Position numbers and translations under genes: made by a program. Positions 7,884 through 15,566 of a DNA stretch of 32,018 bases are shown here, in pieces. Each line of letters opens with the position of its first letter. Positions within the stretch are counted from its first letter, which is position 1. The notes under the pieces are model-generated. The model did not search any database. It was not told where the DNA came from and saw nothing but the letters and a program-made list of their open reading frames with translations. Origin of the DNA: Mycobacterium sp. 1165178.9 (lineage in GTDB: Bacteria; Actinomycetota; Actinomycetes; Mycobacteriales; Mycobacteriaceae); contig NZ_LZMB01000295.1 of assembly GCF_001673555.1 (NCBI RefSeq), forward strand, positions 1 through 32,018. The letters are read 5' to 3'.

Positions 7884-9059
7884 CTAATCTCCCCGGCCGT
7901 TTCCCTTGCCGTGTCCTTTGCCGGGGCCGTGTAACACGGGGCCCGGCGGCTGTTGCGGGGGCGGAGATGGCGGTGGCGCGGCACTATTGACAGGCTCTGG
8001 CGCCGGCGTGCTGGTGTTCGCGGGTGGCACGGGTGCGTGCGAGGACGACGCATCAAGCGCGAGAGCCAGCGGCACAAGGATCAGTACCGCCACGACCGCC
8101 AGGACGCTCAGCACCTTTCTCCTGCGGCTCGTCGTCGACGAGACCAGTGCAGGGAAGAAAGTGTTCGTGGGCCGGCCGGCAATCGGCGCTTCCAGCAACT
8201 TGGTGCGTGGTTGCGGCGGCGCGGCGACCGGCATGGCTGCGGGCGCGATACGACGGTGGTGCAGCCAGGCGCGCATCTCCTCTGCGCTGACGAACCGCTG
8301 GCGCGGGTCGTGCGCCATCGCGCGTTCGATCAACATGATCAGGCTGGGATCGACGTCGGGTCGCAGCCCGGCCAGCCGCGGCGGCCGTCCGTGCAGAATG
8401 GCACCGGCGAGCGCCGCCATATTCTCCTGTGGGAACGGGCGATGCCCGGCGAGTGCTTCATAGCCCACGACGCCGACCGCATACAGATCATCGGCGACAC
8501 ACGCAGGTGCACCGGCGAGCCGCTCGGGGCTCAGATAGGCAATGGTGCCGAGGATGTGGCCGGTCAGCGTCTTGGTGGCTTCCGGAGTCTTGGCAATTCC
8601 GAAGTCTGCAACCTTCATGGTTTCGCCGCCCGCGGCAAGCAGGATGTTTCCGGGCTTGATGTCGCGATGCAGGATGGCGGCGCGGTGTGCCTCGGTCAGG
8701 GCGGCCAGGACGTTGTCCAGCATGGCGCGGACCCGCTCCTCCGACAGTGGGCCATGGCGCACCTCGTCAGCCAAAGTCGCGCCGGGCAGGCGCTCCATCA
8801 CGATGAACGGCCTGCCGTCATGCTCGCCGCTGTCGTAGATCGCGACGATATTCGGATGATTGAGTGCCGCGGCCGCGTGGGCCTCGGCTTCAAATCGATT
8901 CCGCATGCCACTCTGGGCGCTCACGGCCTGATCCAGCAGCTTGATCGCAACCGGTCGGCGCAGTCGGGTGTCCCAGCCGTCGCAAACCTCGGCCATGCCA
9001 CCACGACCCAGCCTGCCGCGCACCTCATAACGGCCGGCGAGCAACACGGGGGTGTCCAT
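7884..9059 (-). CDS. Membrane Ser/Thr protein kinase with short proline-rich outer tail
   Basis: 391 residues from the ATG at 9057-9059 (MDTPVLLAGRYEV), chosen because the kinase domain starts at residue ~8 and AGGG lies just upstream. An ATG at 9077 and longer frames are possible. Kinase motifs: GRGGMAEV (18-25), VAIK Lys40, HRDIKPGN with Asp133, DFG 152-154, and SPE 177-179 in place of APE. A juxtamembrane linker leads to a transmembrane helix at ~316-335. The outside tail of ~55 residues is Pro/Ser-rich and ends in the basic, glycine-rich GKGHGKGNGRGD. No PASTA or other sensor domain is present. It belongs to the actinobacterial PknA/B/L-type kinases, and I cannot assign a specific orthologue. 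It is convergent with the proline-rich membrane protein. Confidence 0.9.
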   Translation of the reverse strand: MDTPVLLAGRYEVRGRLGRGGMAEVCDGWDTRLRRPVAIKLLDQAVSAQSGMRNRFEAEAHAAAALNHPNIVAIYDSGEHDGRPFIVMERLPGATLADEVRHGPLSEERVRAMLDNVLAALTEAHRAAILHRDIKPGNILLAAGGETMKVADFGIAKTPEATKTLTGHILGTIAYLSPERLAGAPACVADDLYAVGVVGYEALAGHRPFPQENMAALAGAILHGRPPRLAGLRPDVDPSLIMLIERAMAHDPRQRFVSAEEMRAWLHHRRIAPAAMPVAAPPQPRTKLLEAPIAGRPTNTFFPALVSSTTSRRRKVLSVLAVVAVLILVPLALALDASSSHAPVPPANTSTPAPEPVNSAAPPPSPPPQQPPGPVLHGPGKGHGKGNGRGD

Positions 9060-9313
9060 TCGCCCTGCTAACTCCATGCCGGTCACATCGTGCCGTCGTT
9101 TACCCGAACAACGACGGCTCAAAACGCCCACACCCCCGACCCTGCGCAGAGCAAGAGCGGGGCGCCACCGCCGCACCAAGCGATGCGGTTTGCGGTAACG
9201 GGGGATCGGGGTATGCGTAGCGCGCAAGCGTGTGCCGGTGGCGGTCTGGTCGGGAAGAACCCTCGGGCGCTTACAGATCCAATAAACACTCCACATGTGT
9301 GGGAAGTCGCCTT

Positions 9314-9481
9314 ATGAATGCTGCGTCTCTAAATCAAGATCTGTACGGATTCGCCATTGAGTTGCGTCAACTGGCCTACAGCATGCCAGGCGGGCACGAA
9401 GACCCGTTGGTCCGCCTGAGCGAGCGGATGATCCACTACGCCCAAGAAGAAGCTGGCAACCAGCAGGCGACCGCCCGATAG
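9314..9481 (+). CDS. Small hypothetical protein (55 aa)
   Basis: A 55-residue frame, MNAASLNQDLYGFAIELR..., with GGGAAG 7 nt before the ATG, a good mycobacterial ribosome binding site. It is predicted to be mostly helical and mildly acidic, with no membrane segment or signal peptide. The pattern LYGFAIELRQLAYSM ... LVRLSERMIHYAQEEA is amphipathic. Its stop codon is the first part of a strong hairpin (9479-9499), which supports a real, short, monocistronic transcript. It is divergent from the second kinase gene and shares a 254-nt promoter region with it. I do not recognise a family. Confidence 0.6.
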   Translation: MNAASLNQDLYGFAIELRQLAYSMPGGHEDPLVRLSERMIHYAQEEAGNQQATAR

Positions 9482-9505
9482 GGGCGGGGCTCGCCCCTAC
9501 CTTTT
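9479..9505 (+). terminator. Hairpin terminator after the small ORF
   Basis: TAGGGGCG (9479-9486) pairs perfectly with CGCCCCTA (9492-9499) across a 5-nt loop, followed by CCTTTT. The stem includes the stop codon of the 55-aa ORF. The T run is short and interrupted, so termination may be partial. Confidence 0.55.
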
Positions 9506-9526
9506 CGGCGGGATACGGGGAATTAG

Positions 9527-10912
<1,386 letters not shown>

Positions 10913-11034
10913 GTTGCCTCACAACATTTTTGGCGGACCCGCGAGCATCGCCCACGCTACGCCGGCGTGCGGACCAATACTTTGGGCCATGCCGCCGATG
11001 GCACCGCAACCGGCCACTCATACACTGACGCAGC

Positions 11035-11841
11035 ATGGGCATGCTGTTCGGCCTCGCGCCGTGGATCGTGTATTGGGTACTCGTCGGTAACGTTCCGTTC
11101 GTCGCGGCCGTGCTGGTCGCGCTGGCGATCGCCGCCGCCAGCCTGGGCGTGGGGGGCGCGGTGGGCAGGAAGTGGCAATTTTTCGATTTTGCTTCCGTCG
11201 CAGTGCTTTTGATTCTCGCCGTGCTGGCGTTCGCGCTGAGCGATTCGTTCCTGCAGCGATGGATCCTGCCGTTGAGCAACGCCGGGATCTTCCTGGTAAC
11301 GGTGATCGGGGTCCTGGTCGGCAAGCCCTTGGTAGCCGAGTTCGCCGCGGCGGAACAAGCTCCGGACGTCGTCAAAACCGAGCTGTTCGGCCGGGTCGTC
11401 AAGATCCTCAGTTGGTTGTGGGTCGCGACTTTCGCCGGCATGACGGTTTCCTCGGCGATCCCGTCGGTCGTGGCAAGCCCCGCCGGGCCCTCCGGGACCA
11501 CCGCCGCGTTGATGCTGGACACGAAGACCCCGCTGTCGTTTCTCTGCTACTGGATCATTCCCTTTGGACTGCTGGGACTCGCGGCGGTGGCATCGCGACT
11601 ACTGCCCGACCGGTTGCTGGTCGGGATCGACGACGTCGCGCGGGAAACCTCGTTCGTCGCCTACGACGAGGCCACCATCGATGAGCTCTACTTCCTGGCC
11701 ACCGAACATGCCAACCGTGAGGTCGGGCCCGGCAAGGAGGCCTACGCGGTCAAAGTCGGCGGGATGGGAACTCCGCTGACTGGAGACGAGTCGCGAAAGT
11801 CGTGGCCCTCGACCTACAAGGTGCGCGACAAGCGGCGCTGA
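11035..11841 (+). CDS. Multi-pass membrane protein of unknown function
   Basis: 268 residues with about six hydrophobic segments in the first ~200: near 5-22, 24-43, 54-72, 77-97, 125-145 and 165-185. A hydrophilic, charged C-terminal domain of ~75 residues is probably cytoplasmic (DDVARETSFVAYDEATIDELYFLATEHAN...). The ATG at 11035 is followed by another in-frame ATG two codons later, so the exact start is open. I see no transporter signature, catalytic motif or lipobox. It lies 122 nt after the methyltransferase gene on the same strand and 115 nt before the dienelactone hydrolase gene, so co-transcription is possible but not required. Confidence 0.75.
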   Translation: MGMLFGLAPWIVYWVLVGNVPFVAAVLVALAIAAASLGVGGAVGRKWQFFDFASVAVLLILAVLAFALSDSFLQRWILPLSNAGIFLVTVIGVLVGKPLVAEFAAAEQAPDVVKTELFGRVVKILSWLWVATFAGMTVSSAIPSVVASPAGPSGTTAALMLDTKTPLSFLCYWIIPFGLLGLAAVASRLLPDRLLVGIDDVARETSFVAYDEATIDELYFLATEHANREVGPGKEAYAVKVGGMGTPLTGDESRKSWPSTYKVRDKRR

Positions 11842-11956
11842 ACCCGCACTGCGGTTGGGCTACGTTGGTTCTCGGCGGAGCGGCCCCGGAGCTGCCGCGG
11901 CGCTCCGCATCCGGGTGGCGCGTCAGTGCCCGTCGGAGCGGAGACGAGGAGTCGTG

Positions 11957-12712
11957 ATGAACGCACCCAGCGCAGACGCCATCCGCGCAGAAACCATCAC
12001 TATCACCGGCCACGGCGGCGACGAGATCGAGGCGTACCAAGCCGTGCCGCTCGCACAGGGCTCACGGGGCGGCGTCGTGTGGATCCACCACATGCCCGGA
12101 TACGACCGGGAGACCAAGGAGTTCGTCCGCCGGCTGGCCGTCAGCGGCTACAACGCCGTGGCGCCGAACCTCTACTCGCGGGAAGCGCCGGGTGCCGCGC
12201 CCGATGACGCGGCTGCCGCGGCGCGGGCCGCGGGTGGGGTGCCCGACGAACGATTGGTCGGCGACGTCGCGGGCGCGGTCGAGCACCTTCGCACGTTGGC
12301 CGGCGCCAACGGCAAGTTCGGTGTCATCGGGCACTGCTCGGGCGGACGCCACGCCTACCTGGCGGCCTGCTCGCTGCCCTTCGACGCCGCGGTGGACTGC
12401 TACGGCGCGTTCATCGTCGAGGACCCGCCCGAGGGCATGCCCAAGGCCATGAAGCCGATCCTCGACCTGGCCGCCAATCTCAGCTGTCCGCTGCTCGGCC
12501 TGTTCGGACTCGACGACCGGTTCCCTGCCCCCGCCGCGGTGGCCACGCTGGACGCCGAGCTCAACAAGCTGAACAAGCCGCACGAGTTCCACTCCTACGA
12601 GGACGCGGGTCATTCGTTCTTCTCCGTCGACCGGCCGGCGTACCGGCCGGAGGCCGCGGTGGACGGCTGGCAGCGCATCGACGAGTTCTTCGCCACGTAC
12701 CTGAAAGGTTAG
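11957..12712 (+). CDS. Dienelactone hydrolase family protein
   Basis: 251 residues from the ATG at 11957, with AGGAG 5 nt before it; a GTG one codon upstream is too close to that site. It has an alpha/beta-hydrolase fold with a cysteine nucleophile in GHCSGG (Cys127), a probable acid in FGLDDRF (Asp186 or 187) and His219 in DAGHSFF, the Cys-Asp-His triad of dienelactone hydrolases. The family hydrolyses dienelactone in the chlorocatechol pathway, but most paralogues have unknown ester or lactone substrates, and no other catechol genes are nearby. It is followed after 9 nt by the DUF6295 gene and then the DUF427 gene, which looks like one operon. Confidence 0.9.
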   Translation: MNAPSADAIRAETITITGHGGDEIEAYQAVPLAQGSRGGVVWIHHMPGYDRETKEFVRRLAVSGYNAVAPNLYSREAPGAAPDDAAAAARAAGGVPDERLVGDVAGAVEHLRTLAGANGKFGVIGHCSGGRHAYLAACSLPFDAAVDCYGAFIVEDPPEGMPKAMKPILDLAANLSCPLLGLFGLDDRFPAPAAVATLDAELNKLNKPHEFHSYEDAGHSFFSVDRPAYRPEAAVDGWQRIDEFFATYLKG

Positions 12713-12721
12713 GCATTGGTC

Positions 12722-12994
12722 ATGTGCACGTATCTCACCGAACATGTCGAGATCGAGGGCAGCGGCAAGGGCGCGACGGGATGGTTCGGCGCCAACCGCG
12801 CGACGGTGTACGTCGACCATCCGGTCCATGCGCCCTACGGCCACACCGTCAACATCGACGTAATCAATCCGCAGCTCGGCCCGTCGGCGCGGGTGGCCCT
12901 GGAATTGACCGAGGAGAGCGCGCTCGCGCTGGCCGACGCCATCCACAAGGCCATCGGCCACGCACCGGCCGGCCTGGCCTCCAAGGACCAGTAG
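12722..12994 (+). CDS. DUF6295 family small protein
   Basis: 90 residues from the ATG at 12722; a TTG two codons upstream is an alternative. The pattern MCTYLTEHVEIEGSGKGATGWFG ... YVDHPVHAPYGHTVNIDVIN ... RVALELTEESALALADAI matches a family I recall as DUF6295. It is soluble, with conserved His/Asp residues (DHPVH and H in GHTVNID) that could bind a metal or ligand; that is inference. Its function is unknown. It lies 9 nt after the dienelactone hydrolase gene and 8 nt before the DUF427 gene, so translation is probably coupled. Confidence 0.82.
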   Translation: MCTYLTEHVEIEGSGKGATGWFGANRATVYVDHPVHAPYGHTVNIDVINPQLGPSARVALELTEESALALADAIHKAIGHAPAGLASKDQ

Positions 12995-13002
12995 GCCACG
13001 CG

Positions 13003-13785
13003 ATGGCCGCCGAAACCGACTACCCGCAGATGGCCGCCGCGCGGGGCAGGATCGAACCCGTCCCGCGCCGGGTCCGCGGTTACCTCGGCGATGCCCTGGT
13101 CTTCGACACCACCGCCGCCCGGTACGTGTGGGAAGTCCCGTATTACCCGCAGTACTACATCCCGCTCGATGACGTCCGTTCGGAGTTCCTGCGCGACGAA
13201 AACCATTTCCAGAAGGTGCAATTCGGCCCGTCGCGACTGTACTCCCTGGTGGGCGCCGGTCAGGCCCATGAAGCCGCGGCGCGGGTGTTCGACGCCGACG
13301 GCGACGGCCCGCTGGCCGGTACCGTGCGGTTCGAGTGGAATCCGTTGCGCTGGTTCGAAGAAGACGAGCCGATTTACGGTCACCCGCGCAACCCCTATTC
13401 ACGCGTCGACGCCCTGCGTTCGCACCGGCATGTTCGAGTCGAACTCGACGGAATCACCTTGGCCGACACCAATTCTCCTGTTTTGCTATTCGAAACAGGT
13501 TTGCCGACAAGGTATTACATCGATCCGACCGATGTCGACTTCGAGCACCTGGAACCCAGCGCGACGCAGACGTTGTGTCCCTATAAGGGAGTGACGTCAG
13601 GGTATTGGTCGGTGCGGGTGGGGCCGCCAGATGAGCAAGATTTGCGCGAGGACCTAGCGTGGACCTATCACTATCCGCTCCCGGCGGTAGGGCAGATCGC
13701 CGGTCTCATCGCGTTTTACAACGAGAAACTCGACATCGCCGTCGACGGGGTGAGGTTGGCGCGGCCGCGGACGCAGTTCAGCTAG
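13003..13785 (+). CDS. DUF427 domain protein (Rv1056-like)
   Basis: 260 residues with an ATG start. It contains two copies of the DUF427 pattern: residues ~20-130 (VRGYLGDALVFDTTAARYVWEVPYYPQYYIPLDDV) and ~140-255 (HVRVELDGITLADTNSPVLLFETGLPTRYYIDPTDV ... CPYKGVTSGYWSV ... LAWTYHYPLP). The second copy carries the better conserved CPYKG segment. DUF427 proteins adopt a small beta-tent-like fold of unknown role. It lies 8 nt after the DUF6295 gene. From here rightward the gene order agrees with Mtb Rv1056 onward, as far as I recall. Confidence 0.88.
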   Translation: MAAETDYPQMAAARGRIEPVPRRVRGYLGDALVFDTTAARYVWEVPYYPQYYIPLDDVRSEFLRDENHFQKVQFGPSRLYSLVGAGQAHEAAARVFDADGDGPLAGTVRFEWNPLRWFEEDEPIYGHPRNPYSRVDALRSHRHVRVELDGITLADTNSPVLLFETGLPTRYYIDPTDVDFEHLEPSATQTLCPYKGVTSGYWSVRVGPPDEQDLREDLAWTYHYPLPAVGQIAGLIAFYNEKLDIAVDGVRLARPRTQFS

Positions 13786-13826
13786 CGTCGGCGCGGGATC
13801 GAGCGGTGTGATCTATCCCTCGTCGG

Positions 13827-13842
13827 CTGAGAAACCTGAGAA
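13827..13842. promoter_or_regulatory. CTGAGAA tandem repeat, candidate MprA-type box
   Basis: CTGAGAA occurs at 13827-13833 and again at 13836-13842, a direct repeat with 9-nt period. MprA boxes are described as loosely conserved direct repeats of about 8 bp, and Mtb Rv1057 is a known MprA target. The match is by motif memory only. Confidence 0.45.
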
Positions 13843-13967
13843 TTCCTTACTTCTAGGCCGATAGCGCCCTCACGTGGGCTGTTAGCGGCGCGGGCGAAAT
13901 CCGCCGGAAGCGCGTTTGCCTGCCTTTAGCTCCGGGTAAGCGACTGCGGTACAGCTTGATTGGAAGT

Positions 13968-13983
13968 CTGAGCAGAACCTGAG
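13968..13983. promoter_or_regulatory. Second CTGAG pair, candidate response-regulator site
   Basis: CTGAG at 13968-13972 and at 13979-13983, an 11-nt period (about one helical turn), in the same orientation as the upstream pair at 13827. It lies about 195 nt before the beta-propeller start. Confidence 0.4.
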
Positions 13984-14176
13984 TGCGCGGAGTGACGTAG
14001 CTAACGTCGAGCGCTTTTAACTGCGGTGGGGCGATTTTTGGCCAGTAGACTACCGAAAACCAGTCTCGTCAGCGCCTTTCGGTGCTGAAATCCGGTGATT
14101 CCGGAAGGCCAGTCCGTCGCATACGTATCGACGGCTTCGCCTCCGCGCCGACAAACACAGCAAAGGCGGTGCCAGC

Positions 14177-15304
14177 GTGAACGATGTGAACGGCCCTACG
14201 GCCGCGCACGGCGATAGAGACGGGCCAGTCTTCGAGCTCGACACCACTTCGGTAGTGCGAGTCCCGTTGCACAACGGTCCGATCAGCGATATCGACATCA
14301 GCCCCGACGGGCGCCGGCTGGTCGTCACGAATTACGGCCGCGACACGGTCTCGGTCATCGACGCCCACACGTGTCGTGTCTCGAGCACCGTCACCGAATT
14401 GGCCGAACCGTCCGCAATCGCCATGAGCAGTGCGGATTCCAACTATGCCTACGTCAGCACCGCGACCCCCGGCTATGACGCCATCGAAGTCATCGACGTC
14501 GTCATGAACTGGCGCATCGCCACCCACCAGCTGGCGAACAGCGTGAGCGACCTGGCGGTTAGCCCGGACGGAAAGTACCTTTACGCCAGCCGCAACGCGG
14601 TTCGCGGCGCCGATGTGACGGTGCTGGACACCACCACCGGGGAGCTCGAGGTGATCGAGCTGGCGACCGCCCCCACTACCACCACCGCGTGCTTGCAGAC
14701 CAGCGCCGACGGACGACGGCTGTATGTCGGCATGAACGCCCCGACCGGCGGCAGTCTGGCCATCATCGAGACCCGGACGCGGTCCGACAACCGCCGGGTG
14801 GGCGGCCGGTCGCGCATCGTGGGCGTCGTCGATCTGGGTCTGCCCGTCCGCGACGTGGCGTTGAGCAACGACGGCGGCACCGCATACGTGGCGAGCTGCG
14901 ATCCGGTCGCGGGCGCGGTGCTCGACTTTGTCGACACCCGGGCCCACAAAATTGTCGGCACTCACAAGGTCCCCGAGATCACCGGTCCCCTCACGCGGAT
15001 GACGCTCAGTCGCGACGGCGCGCGGGCCTATTTGGTCAGCGACGATCGCATCACGGTGGTGAGCACCCACCGGCAGGATGTCGTCGGCGAGGTCGAGGTT
15101 TCCCAGCACCCGTCGTGCGTGGTGGAAAGCCCCGACGGCGGCCACCTCTACGTCGCGGACTACTCCGGTGTGGTCACCGCGGCGCGGATCGCCTCGGCGC
15201 CACTGACGCAGACCCATTCGGACGCGAACCACCGGGAGCTGTCGGTCGCCGGCTGGCTGCCCGAGCTCCCCGAGCTCCCCGAGTGGGAGCCCGTCCTGGC
15301 CTAG
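14177..15304 (+). CDS. YncE-like seven-bladed beta-propeller protein (Rv1057-like)
   Basis: 375 residues from a GTG with AAGG 10 nt upstream. It is made of repeated YVTN/WD-like blades: ISPDGRRLVVTNYGRDTVSVIDAHTC, AVSPDGKYLYASRN, QTSADGRRLYVGMN, ALSNDGGTAYVASCD, TLSRDGARAYLVSDD and VESPDGGHLYVADYSG are successive blade edges. There is no signal peptide, so it is probably cytosolic. The C-terminus has a LPE-LPE-LPE repeat from a 9-bp tandem duplication. The Mtb orthologue Rv1057 is a stress-induced beta-propeller under MprAB, TrcRS and SigE control; the 391-nt leader here fits that. Its molecular function is unknown; propellers of this kind usually bind proteins or ligands. Confidence 0.9.
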   Translation: MNDVNGPTAAHGDRDGPVFELDTTSVVRVPLHNGPISDIDISPDGRRLVVTNYGRDTVSVIDAHTCRVSSTVTELAEPSAIAMSSADSNYAYVSTATPGYDAIEVIDVVMNWRIATHQLANSVSDLAVSPDGKYLYASRNAVRGADVTVLDTTTGELEVIELATAPTTTTACLQTSADGRRLYVGMNAPTGGSLAIIETRTRSDNRRVGGRSRIVGVVDLGLPVRDVALSNDGGTAYVASCDPVAGAVLDFVDTRAHKIVGTHKVPEITGPLTRMTLSRDGARAYLVSDDRITVVSTHRQDVVGEVEVSQHPSCVVESPDGGHLYVADYSGVVTAARIASAPLTQTHSDANHRELSVAGWLPELPELPEWEPVLA

Positions 15305-15322
15305 CCTCCGCGGCACCGGGTT

Positions 15323-15406
15323 CTGGGCCTCGAGTGTGCATCCTTGGCGGGAGATGTCGGCGTGTCGTCGCCCAGTGTTCACACTCGAAGCCCAGGATGC
15401 ACGCTC
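15323..15406. repeat. 57-nt palindromic element, copy A, with flanking competing arm
   Basis: The core at 15331-15387 begins CGAGTGTG and ends CACACTCG. The arms extend outward: CTGGGCCTCGAGTGTG (15323-15338) pairs with CACACTCGAAGCCCAG (15380-15395) with one mismatch. A second pairing is possible between 15332-15347 and 15391-15406 (14 of 16). The core is the same length and layout as the element at 27099-27155. It lies between the beta-propeller gene and fadD14. Confidence 0.8.
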
Positions 15407-15566
15407 AACTAGCGCGCGTTGATTCCGAAAGCGACGCCCGCCGAAAGGGGTCCGCACAATCGGGTGCCGACCTGGTGGGATGCCGACACACGCGCCGATT
15501 TCAGGCTTAGGGTAGAGGCGGCCGGCGGCACATGCGGTGCCGCGCCGAGACTAAGGCGGTAGTTCA

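Larger units (their letters stand above)
13786..14176. other. Intergenic regulatory region upstream of the beta-propeller gene
   Basis: 391 nt with no credible coding frame. It separates the DUF427 gene from the beta-propeller gene and carries two pairs of CTGAG direct repeats (13827-13842 and 13968-13983). AAAGG near 14162-14166 is the likely ribosome binding site for the GTG at 14177. The length fits a promoter with several inputs. In Mtb, Rv1057 is reported to be controlled by the MprAB and TrcRS two-component systems and by SigE. Confidence 0.6.

Noticed and set aside
7953..9071. 372-codon plus-strand frame opposite the second kinase
   Set aside because: Antisense to a kinase with all catalytic motifs; no domain in the shadow.
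9292..9303. Short dyad CCACA-TG-TGTGG before the 55-aa ORF
   Set aside because: Five-base arms with a two-base spacer are expected by chance at this length.
10915..10936. Weak hairpin GTTG...CAAC with ATTTTT after the methyltransferase gene
   Set aside because: The stem is only four pairs, too weak to call a terminator.
12062..13402. 446-codon minus-strand frame opposite the dienelactone hydrolase/DUF operon
   Set aside because: High-GC shadow frame; the plus strand carries three recognisable families with proper spacing.
14095..14135. SigE-like promoter (GGAA ... CGTA) before the beta-propeller gene
   Set aside because: The boxes match the GGAAC/CGTT consensus only partly and the spacing is uncertain.
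14069..15457. 462-codon open frame on the minus strand opposite the beta-propeller gene
   Set aside because: Composition is that of an antisense shadow (His/Asp/Gly/Arg-rich, no domain), and the plus-strand frame has clear propeller repeats.
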